Positions 55,590 through 64,000 of a stretch of DNA of 64,000 bases are shown piece after piece. The stretch is from Prochilodus magdalenae (lineage: Eukaryota; Chordata; Actinopteri; Characiformes; Prochilodontidae). The position numbers and the translations under genes are program-made. The notes beneath the pieces are model-generated. The model did not search any database. It saw only the letters and a program-made list of their open reading frames with translations, and was not told the DNA's origin. Positions within the stretch are counted from its first letter, which is position 1. Each line of letters opens with the position of its first letter. The stretch spans positions 607,501 to 671,500 of the forward strand of contig JAMWET010000176.1 of assembly GCA_024036415.1 (NCBI GenBank). The letters are read 5' to 3'.

Positions 55590-55782
55590 GGTTGGTGTAG
55601 CTCAGCGGATAACACCACATGTGGGAGACTGGGGTTTGAATCCTGGTCTGGGTGACTATGCTGTGCTACACCAATAAGAGTCCTTGGGCAAGACTCCTAA
55701 CACTCTATTGGCCCACCTGCAATATGATTAACCTTGTAAGTCGCTCTGGATAAGAGCGTCAGCTAAATGCCGTAAATGTAAA
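55590..55782 (+). mobile_element. tRNA-derived SINE S1, best copy
   Basis: It starts 'ggttggtgtagctcagcgg' (A box), has 'ggtttgaatcctgg' (B box) and the tail 'gtcgctctggataagagcg', ending in 'ccgtaaatgtaaat'. It is close to the copy 120 bp upstream, so local duplication or double insertion is possible. Confidence 0.95.
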
Positions 55783-56184
55783 TAGGAATGACCCTTAGCT
55801 TTGTCCTATTGCACAGGACGTTCTGCTTTGTGAAACATCTCCCTCCAGCAAGGCTAACCACCAAGTGTTCAGTTTGGTCCTCCCGGATTGTGTTGCCAGT
55901 GAAGAGCATTTGAATTTGTAATTTTGAGATTGTTGCAAGCTAATTTCAGGAAAATTGGACCTATGTCCAGATATTTTAACCTTGGTTTAAGGGATTTTAG
56001 TAAGCCAGATTTCTTACTATTGGCAGATATTTAACTTATTTAAAGAGATTTTCCTGGTTCTGTCAAATTGTCTTTTGAAAGAAAATGTCTCACTTTAAAC
56101 AAAGACGAAATGTCTGGAAAATACGTACAATAATCTCACAACAAGATCATATTTTAGGACCTAAAACCAGATATACGATTTACT
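55783..56184. other. unassigned DNA
   Basis: No gene or repeat is recognised. Confidence 0.35.
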
Positions 56185-56375
56185 TGACTTTTCTTTATAT
56201 TAACTTATCTTGTCTAACCTTACTTTAGTTGACTTTACTTTATTTAATCTTTTATTACTTTACCTTACGTTACTTTATCTGTATCTTGCTTTAACTTACT
56301 TTACATTACCTCACCTTCACTTTGCTTTACCGCACCCTACCTTAATTTAACTTACTTTACTTTACTATACCTTAC
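56185..56375 (+). repeat. degenerate (ACTTT)n microsatellite
   Basis: About 190 bp of irregular 'actttactttac'-type words on a pyrimidine-rich strand. Confidence 0.85.
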
Positions 56376-56539
56376 CACAGTGTTCTAGTTGCCAGCACTT
56401 GTATACTAAAATCACCATTCAGGTCAACATTACAATGTACCATGGGAAGCCAGGGACAAATTATATAGGCAAACTTCTAGGAAATGCTTTTAACAGCACT
56501 AGAGTTTTGCTCAGAGTATATGATTTCAGACTTTTCCAC

Positions 56540-56900
56540 ACACTGAACAAGACATTTACAGCATTCACTGTAGCACCTCTTTCTCAATCTCTGGATCCCA
56601 TTGCTCACAGGCATTTACATTTAACATTTAAGGCATTTAGCTGATGCTCTTATCCAGAGCGACTTACAAGGGTATTCATATCACAGGTAGGGTTAGGAGT
56701 CTTGCACAAGGACTCTTATTAATGCAGCACAGCATAGTCACCCAGACTGGGATTCGAACCCCAGCCTCTCACACATGGTGGTGGTTCCTTGGTGGGTAGT
56801 GGTGTTGTCTGCTGAGCTACACCAGCCCCATCATCCTCATGCAAAGCCATCTGCAGGAGCCTGAAGTTACTACCACCTTAAACACACAAGGTGGCTAATC
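56540..56900 (-). mobile_element. family E fragment, interrupted by a SINE
   Basis: 'gtagcacctctttctcaatc', 'ggatcccattgctcaca' and then, after the SINE, 'ccccatcatcctcatgc' and 'aagttactaccacctta' follow the order of 53735-54160 and 20150-20200. Confidence 0.8.
56612..56825 (-). mobile_element. tRNA-derived SINE S1, nested in family E
   Basis: On the minus strand it runs from 'tggtgtagctcagcagac' through 'ggttcgaatcccag' (B box) to 'aagtcgctctggataagag' and 'aaatgttaaatgtaaatg'. Confidence 0.92.
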
Positions 56901-57119
56901 CACTCTTTAACTACTCATGGATGCTCCAGTATGATGGTAATTGACATTCCCTTTAGCTGGACTGAGTGGAAACATATTCTGTATTATAAGCGGAAACTTA
57001 GGATGCTTGATTTTTATTGATTATGGTTATGGTCAATAGACAACATTTCGAAGACAGGAGTTCAGATGTTCCTGCAAATTGCAGGCATCCAGTTTCCTAT
57101 TCACCAGGTCCTTAATCAG

Positions 57120-57215
57120 ATTTCCTTGTTCCACCTTAAATAGTGCCAAAGTTGCACATTCTGGCACCTCAGCCATCGTTAATACCATTTAAGGTGGAAC
57201 ACGAACATTCACACA
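57120..57215. repeat. inverted 'ccatttaaggtgga' motif pair
   Basis: 'gttccaccttaaat' near 57123 and 'catttaaggtggaac' near 57186 form an inverted pair and are the same motif as in the 13085-13450 tandem. Confidence 0.6.
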
Positions 57216-57959
57216 AGAAGCTTCCACACAGGAAGCTGACTTCATCCTTTTGGGCTCCATTTGCTTTCCTTTTCTTTATCTTTTGGCATCGTGTATAAAA
57301 GATCTGGCTGAATCTGCTTGTACAGTCATTCGCCCAACAGCTCTTTCCAATTGTAGATACTTTCATGTCTTCATGGCGTTCACACTGAACTATAACACTG
57401 ACACTCAGTTAGTTTTCTGCCACTGAGTAGGCGTAACCGCAATGACTGCCGCCAGCTCTGATGTCACGTGCATACAAACGATCTCAAAACTAGTTGGAGA
57501 GCACATGGCTAATAGCGACCACAGCCGCTAAAATAATTAGCCAAATGAACATAGCTGTCATGTTTATACAGTTGGTAGCAAATCCTTTGGAATGGCTGAC
57601 CGTCTTAAGCCTGTGGCCAATAAGCATTACCAGATGTTCTACATCTTCCCTGGTGATGGTCTTCAAGCCCTTCCAGTGTAGCAGTCTATTGGAGCAGCTT
57701 ATAGCCTTAATATCATATTAAGCTAGTGTAATACGTGATTGACCTTTCTCAAAAAGGGATTGACTTGAACAACCAAGAACATTGATGTTATGCTACCATG
57801 ATAGAGTAGTTCAGTCATATTCGGCCTAGGTGTGGTTTAACAAATTCGCCCCCCACACCACCCGAAAAGGAACCGGAGTGATCTTTCTCTAAGCACTGAG
57901 ATCAGGAATAAACGTTCTCCGAGAGTTTATAAAACACCAGCAAACAAGACCCAGGATTA
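57216..57959. other. unassigned DNA
   Basis: No gene or repeat is recognised. Confidence 0.35.
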
Positions 57960-58215
57960 CTTCAGTGTTTAAAGTCCAGAGCATGTGTTACAGATGTGAG
58001 TCTGATCCGTTTGCTTGGATCACAGCAAGTCACACTTCTGATGGCAAGCCATCCGTTGCGGAGGCCGTCATCTGCACACAAGAAACAAGCAAACAAATAA
58101 AACATGCATAAACGCAGCAAGTGCGGATTAAAGGCGCTCTCGAGTGAAACTGCCTGCCTGGCTTGCTGGCTCACACCGGGCGGCTGATTCAGTTTCACTC
58201 TGCAAGCTCAGCAAA
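57960..58215. other. candidate conserved non-coding block
   Basis: GC-balanced, single-copy, with 'cgcagcaagtgcggattaaa' and 'accgggcggctgattcagtt'. The minus-strand 78-residue frame has no recognised domain. Confidence 0.35.
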
Positions 58216-58803
58216 AGCTCAACACGACTCCAATTTAGTTACAGATAAATATATATAAAAGCCTAATTCTAACATGCTGGTGCTCTGCAGCTTCATGGAT
58301 CTCACAATCAATCAATCAGGAGGTGTAGGAGTGTTCGATAGGAGTTATGAGCAGAGCTGTAGATGCAGTCGCATGCAGTCGGGATACTCCTGGCCCATTG
58401 TTAGTTTTCTAATGGGTAGTTAGTCATATGTTAAAAGATGCTCATGTTTCACGCTAGCAATTTGTGTACCCAGTTTGGGTTTATTTGCTGAGTTTATGTA
58501 TTGGACAAAAAATAAAATTCAATAACTTTTGCACAGACCATATTTTTGTATAATTTGTTCCCCATTATGTGTAATTCTGCACATAAACAGTGCAAATTCT
58601 GTTCTATTTGGAGGATATCTCTACTAAAGGAATTTAAGGCAGCCCAAACTTTAGCATTTTAGCATTCTAAACATTCAAAACATCTATTTAACTTGAGGAA
58701 AAAAACTATTGTGAATAGATTCTTTAATTAATAACTTGTGTTGATTCTATAATATTCGGAATATGGATTAGACCACCAAAAATATCTACAATATTTATAT
58801 ATA
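58216..58803. other. AT-rich unassigned DNA
   Basis: No gene or repeat is recognised. Confidence 0.4.
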
Positions 58804-59336
58804 CAGGGGTTGGACAGTGAAACTAAAATACCTGGTTTTAGACCGCAATCATTTATTAGTATGGTGTAGGGCCTCCTTTTACGGCCAATACAGCGTCAGT
58901 TGGTCTTGGGAATGACACATACTGCGTCCTGCACAGTGGTCAGAGGGATTTTAAGCCATTCTTCTTGCAGGATAGTGGCCAGGTCACTACGTGATGCTGG
59001 TGGAGGTTCGTCCTTCTTGGTGGTATGCTGACATTACCCTTGATACCGTGGCTCTTGATACATCACAAAGACTTGCTGTCTTGGTCACAGATGCGCCAGC
59101 AAGACGTGCACCAACAGTTTGTCCTCTTTTGAACTCTGGTATGTCACCCATAATGTTGTGTGCATTGCAATATTTTGAGCAGAACTGTGCTCTTACCTGC
59201 TAACTGAACCTTCACACTCTGCTCTTACTGGTGAAATGTGCAATTAATGAAGATTGGCCACCGGGCTGGTCCAATTTAGCCATGAGACCTCCCACACTAA
59301 AATGACAGGTGTTTCAGTTTCATTGTCCAACCCCTG
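58804..59336 (-). mobile_element. family B Tc1 deletion derivative, copy 4
   Basis: 533 bp between TA dinucleotides, with ends 'caggggttggacagtg' and 'cattgtccaacccctg'. It has the same deletion joint between the HTH and C-terminal parts as copies 1-3, and is closest in length to copy 3. Confidence 0.93.
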
Positions 59337-59651
59337 TATATATATATATATATATGCTTGGCATCACAGTATAATAAACTATATCATGTTTATTATAAAT
59401 TGTTTCAGTCACCAGTTATCTTTCAATACAGTGCCCAGCAGTCTGGCCACTAATACATATTGTAGGTATGAACATATAACCTAGCTGTAGTTTAGCTCTT
59501 ACTGAGGCTAGATACATTATAGATATATATATATATATATATACACACATACATACATACATACATATATATATATTTTTCAAATTTTCACATAAAAAAA
59601 ATACTTATTGCTGTTTGTATACTGTCTAATGGATCAAAGGATATATAAATA
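59337..59651. repeat. spacer with (TA)n and (CATA)n microsatellites
   Basis: TA runs at 59337-59354 and 59521-59542, 'acatacatacatacat' near 59550, and single-copy DNA between. Confidence 0.85.
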
Positions 59652-60153
59652 TAATAGCTGCACCCAGAAGGAGGTGTGGGATTGCAGTGCTGTTGGGAAG
59701 GAGGATAAAGGTTACCTGGAACAATAGATGATGATACATTTAGACTGATGTGGGAAATATATATTGAGCTACACATACAGAAATAGTGTCTCTCAGTACG
59801 GCACCGGGCCGCCATGTTTGCTAACCCATCATGCCAGATATCTTGGCACTGTGATATTTCATCCTGTGCAGCTTGAATAGACTCACCCAGCTCCTACAGA
59901 TGGTGTGGTAGGGGTGGAGGTGGAGTGACACCATACCTTCTGGACGTCAAAAAGGTTCATGTTGGCGCTGACCACGGTGCCTCCACACACAAATTCGTTG
60001 GTCGTCTCCACCATCACAAAAGATATTATTTGCATGCCCTGGGGTACAGCGGTATCCTTTTTAATTCTAATATATCTCATGTTATGTCAAACCTAGCCCC
60101 ACCAAGTTTCACAAATATATATGTGGCAAACTATTCTTTTGACGATGATTGTA
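59652..60153 (-). mobile_element. Tc1-like deletion derivative, family A
   Basis: One end is 'taatagctgcacccagaagg'. The tail 'tattgagctacacatacag', the C-terminal block and a very short first-Asp remnant ('gtcgtctccaccatcac') follow. The other end is 'ctattcttttgacgatgatt'. The leader is partly replaced by AT-rich DNA. Confidence 0.88.
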
Positions 60154-60399
60154 CATAGATCTTATTTGCATGTCCTGGTCATGTATCTTTTTAATTCTAA
60201 TATACATATATATATATTGCATATGGAAAGAAACAAGTAGCTGTTATAGTATTAAAAACAGCAGTTATTTTAAAAGTCCAATTCTCAACTTCTGAGCACT
60301 AGTAAAAGTGATATGTGTTGAAGGAATCCCAAACATTGAATAGTAAGTGTTTGCATAGGCTTACGGTAAAAAAAAAAATCAGATTTAACACTTTTCATC

Positions 60400-60935
60400 T
60401 CTAATGTGGATGTGGTGGCTGCGTATGTTGGCAGGCAACATCAAATGTATTGGCTCTCTCAGAAGCAGGAGAACATCCGCCTCCAGAACCGGACCGAATG
60501 AAATTGCATTTTGATCCAATGCAAATACAACCTGCAGCATGTGAGGCAACAGCCGTAGCATCAGACGCCGCATCACTCCCAGTCATCGGGACGCCTTCGC
60601 TGTGGTCTGATTCCATGTATATTCATGAGTGGGGTGGGGGGAGCGCCCAGGTATCAGAGAGCCGTGGCCACGTTCCCTCCAAAACGGCCGGGGGTTGAGG
60701 TACCACGGGTCACCGGCACATTGGTATTCATGAGAGACGGGACGAATAAATTAATGCATAAATGCATGACAAGAGAGCTCGGAATTGTTGCCTAAATGCC
60801 AAAGAGCGATTGCGGTGGGGGGTGAGAGGGATCCGTTTGCAGAACGAGAGGTCAGATGATTGGCCCAGGAGAGCGAAGCGTAAAATAAACGTCACAAGCT
60901 GACAAGACGGACGTCTGGCCAAATTTGAACCTCCC
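60400..60935. promoter_or_regulatory. candidate conserved non-coding element with homeobox/POU-like sites
   Basis: Single-copy, GC-balanced DNA with 'tgtatattcatgag', 'ttggtattcatgag', 'aataaattaatgcataaatg' (TAAT and ATGCATAAAT octamer-like words) and 'aaattgcattttgatcc'. No frame shows a domain. Both strands have several stops. Confidence 0.45.
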
Positions 60936-61229
60936 TTGTTCTAATAAGCAGAGCATCTCTTATTATCATGGGATACTTAGTGGGCCAAAGATATGTTTAA
61001 AGGTAGACTCGGAACCAGAGTAGTACCAGTTGATGTTATGCACATAACACAGGGGGCTTCAGGCAAGAAAGGAGGCCCTCCATCCCTGGGCTTCGTGACT
61101 TATCTAGTTTGGAGGAAGGCCTTCATGTTTGACAGCTAGAAAGATAGAAGACTGGGCTACATCTAACAGACAATCTGTCTGAACAAGAGAGCCGGGCTTA
61201 TCGCAGAAACAGCCAAAACAGCCATGTTT
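60936..61229. other. single-copy spacer
   Basis: No feature is seen. Confidence 0.4.
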
Positions 61230-61520
61230 GAGCATTATTATTTATGATTCCGCCCCGCTTTGATCTGGCCTAGTGAGTCGCGAGCCACACTGCTCTTCCG
61301 CTGACGGTGAAGGGCCGAAGCTGTGGCCTGCCATGGCCCTGTCACCACTGAGCCCATAATTATTTAATAACTTTGTCAATACTGCAGGCCGGGGACGAGG
61401 GCCGCCAGGGCCTTTGAAGCCAAATGTCACACAAACTGCCAGTTGACCTCCGCACGGTTTGAACCTTAAACAACCAAAGCTACAATTTGCTGGCTTTAAT
61501 TGTCATGAAATATAGAACGC
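61230..61520. promoter_or_regulatory. candidate conserved non-coding element
   Basis: GC-rich, CpG-containing parts ('ggccggggacgagggccgcc') flank an AT core 'cccataattatttaataact'. This mix is typical of vertebrate developmental non-coding elements. Inference only. Confidence 0.45.
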
Positions 61521-61806
61521 CAGTGTTCTGCTAATCCACTAACAGGGCTGTAGGCATTCAGTGTGGCTGGGTGTGGAATTGTAGAGAAACATTCATAACA
61601 GTGGTGATAGAAACCACCTGCCTTCATCCACATGATCCAAAATAACCAGTAAACCATCACAGACTCTAGGCTCTTAATATGTTATGCATCAAATACTGGT
61701 AAATTCAAATCCTTGTTCTTTGGATAGCACTGTGTCCTCAATATAAGCTGACATGGGCCTAAATCCAGAGCTGGCCACAACCTTATTAGTAAGGGTGGGA
61801 TCTACA
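61521..61806. other. single-copy spacer
   Basis: No feature is seen. Confidence 0.4.
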
Positions 61807-61954
61807 CTACAACACTACCAGTCAAAAGTTTAGACACGGCTACTCGTAGAAGACTTTCCTTAGGTTTATGTTTTTGCTTTACTTTATAATAAAAGTGAAG
61901 CCACCAAACTGTTAAATAGCTCAATTATACAGTCCACCTTAAAAACCTTCATTA
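61807..61954 (-). mobile_element. family F fragment
   Basis: 'ccagtcaaaagtttagacac' (terminal end), 'tttataataaaagtgaagcc' and 'cagtccaccttaaaaacctt' match the family F right half in reverse. It is cut by the MITE that follows. Confidence 0.8.
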
Positions 61955-62200
61955 TCACTGTCCAAAGTAAAACAAGTATCTCCAAAATGGCAACTTTACA
62001 GGAGAGGCCAAAAACCTCATTTAACTTTAATGCAAGTCAATGGAACCAGACGTCTTTCCAAACAGTTTTGGGCCACTTCGGTTGATCCATTCATCATGAG
62101 ATTCTCACTCAGTGTACACAGCAGCTGCTGTGTTCAAATGATGCATAAAAGTAAAAATGGACAAAAGTGGAGATACATGTTTTTCATTGGACAGCGACGA
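61955..62200. mobile_element. MITE family M, copy 4
   Basis: The left end is shortened ('tcactgtccaaag'). The right end 'ttggacagcgacga' is perfect and followed by TA. The interior is as in copies 1-3. It is inserted into a family F element. Confidence 0.9.
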
Positions 62201-62535
62201 TATATATACTGTACATATTTACTAGAATATATAAATATATATTAGAGAGGTGATATGACAGAAATATAATACTGTGGTAGGTCAAGAGTATGTGGTATAA
62301 TCAGGATATGTACTGGTTCAGACTCTCATCAGCTGGAACTGTTTGGTGTAAGACTGTGGAGTCGTTAAGATCACCAACAACATCCATTTATTTGGGTGCG
62401 TTATTGATGGGTAGCGTACTTACCCTGTGAGCCATGAACCATAATTTCTGGAATTGAGTCGGACTCTTGACTCGGATCGATGCAGGGGGCTTGTTAGCTC
62501 CCACTTTATTTTGACCCCAGACTATCCCAGACACA
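62201..62535. other. unassigned DNA
   Basis: No gene or repeat is recognised. Confidence 0.35.
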
Positions 62536-62925
62536 ACAGCAGCACCTAGAAGGAATCAGCTGACAGGAAAAAAAACGTTGGTAGGTTTGACATTTTCAGA
62601 CATGCAAATTATTCAAGTTTCATGGCTGCGCATATGACGTAAGCAGGGATGGGCCTTATCGCTGTACCTGACTGACCACAATTGTGGAGTCATGAGTCAT
62701 CCTGCAGGCAGACGGCTGCATGGTGCATGATTACATTTACACGGATGGTTATGATGACTGCCCTTAACACCACATCATCATCACCAAAGACTGCAATAGT
62801 GTTGTGCCAGACTGTTATGGAGTGACTCAGAATGGCTATGTCCTGCTTTTGCCTTGGTGGAGATGACCAACAAATCCATGTGTGGAGGCATCATGGTCAG
62901 CGCCAAGATGAACGGTTTGTTGAAT
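62536..62925 (+). mobile_element. Tc1-like deletion derivative, family A, 5' part
   Basis: The start 'cagcacctagaaggaatcag', the leader, 'ccttatcgctgtacctgact', a shortened first-Asp block and 'gtgtggaggcatcatggtca' are seen. It stops near 'gatgaacggtttgttg', the point where other copies jump to the C-terminal block. Confidence 0.82.
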
Positions 62926-64000
62926 AGATGACCTTCTATAAAAAGATTAGGTGACTGAGAGACACTAGAGTCTCTTCAACTACACTGAGCTGATGAAGAG
63001 TCCTGTTCCAGAAATGATAATAGGACATTAGAGCCATAATAAATCATGCTCCTGTTACTCTCCATACTTCAGTACATCTGAAGGTACATACTTTAGTACT
63101 GTTACTCCAGTGGAGGTCTAAAGGGAGGGACTTCTGGCACCGGTGGACTATTTTCTGGATACAGGATAGGTGTACTTTAGGGACCACCTTTTCTGTGACC
63201 GAGGACTGTATTCCCTGAAAGCATAATTGAGCAACTCTATACAGATGGATATAGTTCTACTTCATCCTCTCATTACAGCTGAAAACGATAAAGTTTGACA
63301 CAAGGGTCCATGCATTATTTCTGGGGCCCTATGCAATATGTGTAGTGAGTCTATAGGGCTGACCAGCTTAAATGTATCTCAAGACTAGCATTACAACAAC
63401 GCATCAGGGACCATATTTGATATTTAGAATCATTTCATATAATCATATAAGAATTTTCAGAGGCATTCAACTATTCAGCTATCTCCCTCACATCGCCACC
63501 ACCATGAATAACTCCGACTAGACCATAGCTTCTCAGATCAAGTCAATCTGAAAGCTCATGTTGAAAGAATCTCCATAAAGTCTAAAGGTTCTATTCCGAT
63601 GGAAGCTAAAGCTTTAAGCTATAGAAAGCCAGGAACCATTTAGGAACTGTTGTTTTTACAAGTGTAAGGGTGCCTGAGGCTGGAACCAAGGAGCTTGATG
63701 CTTTACAGGCAGCTGGGGTCAACGCCCAGACAGGGTTAACATGAGAACATACACAGTTAGGAACCAGGAAAGCAGGCAGGCAAGGTAAAAACCAAAGACT
63801 GCTAGAAACAGATCCAGTCTGGAGTGTGGGTGGTATGGTTGTTGGTGAAAGAAACTTAAGGGCAACTCAAAAGGCAAACTTAAGGGTTTCATTCATAGCA
63901 AATTGTTAAGCCGTCTGGAAAGCCTGACTACAACCTGGCTCTATTTTTACTTGTTATCTTTTTCCTTCTCTCAAAACAATCAATCAATCAATCAGCAGAG
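62926..64000. other. mostly unassigned DNA
   Basis: No gene is recognised. 63660-63850 has A/G-rich retroelement-like composition. A short (AATC)n run lies at 63977-63994. Confidence 0.35.

Noticed and set aside
1..64000. Bacterial or viral origin of the window
   Set aside because: No dense coding, and abundant SINEs, LINE ends and Tc1 elements of fish type; no viral gene recognised.

Overview
This window is non-coding nuclear DNA from a ray-finned fish, most likely a teleost. The evidence is the repeat content: several lineages of Tc1/mariner DNA transposons in states of decay, tRNA-derived SINEs ending in the fish-type 'gtcgctctggataagagcg' tail, L2/CR1-type LINE fragments with microsatellite tails, and long AT, GATA, GA and minisatellite arrays. 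I found no intact host protein-coding gene, no rRNA or tRNA gene, no CRISPR array and no bacterial-type operon. Nearly all long open frames are antisense to transposases, inside tandem repeats, or accidental. The coding traces I can support are fossils of transposases and of LINE proteins.

Layout. 0-7.7 kb: a Tc1-derived element, SINEs, a foldback element, a Tc1 catalytic-domain scrap, a 32-bp minisatellite (5.0-6.1 kb) and single-copy DNA. 7.9-10.8 kb: two adjacent Tc1 fossils and a deletion derivative. 13.0-16.6 kb: an old AT-rich repeat block invaded by a Tc1 copy and a MITE. 17.4-29.4 kb: dense nested Tc1 derivatives, two LINE 3' ends and a 72-bp direct repeat flanking one of them. 29.45-32.4 kb: two related decamer arrays (GGGTTATGYT), a scrambled duplication between them, then GATA and about 0.8 kb of almost pure purine. 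32.9-40.6 kb: Tc1 fossil, palindromic element, LINE ORF1 esterase fossil, nested MITEs. 42.3-43.5 kb: a 1.1-kb inverted-repeat structure with (AT)n. 44.3-50.3 kb: single-copy GC-richer blocks resembling conserved non-coding elements, a 50-bp CCAAT-rich minisatellite and a degenerate tandem block. 50.7-59.3 kb: more nested elements and a block with two perfect DR1 nuclear-receptor half-site pairs. 60.4-61.5 kb: GC-richer, homeobox-site-rich single-copy DNA. 61.8-64 kb: further MITEs.

How the parts fit. Several repeat families can be dated relative to each other because they are nested. One 249-bp MITE sits in a Tc1-like derivative with a perfectly readable TA duplication. One ~530-bp Tc1 derivative sits in another family, and a SINE sits in a third. 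Three families are internally deleted transposase genes that keep the DNA-binding end and/or termini but have lost catalytic residues, so they must have been moved by an enzyme encoded elsewhere. The single-copy islands between repeats look like regulatory DNA of a gene-poor region; this is inference from composition only. I did not find a convincing new biological system. The most unusual items are the GGGTT-decorated duplication near 29.7 kb, the CCAAT minisatellite, the paired DR1 sites and the common-breakpoint deletion families.
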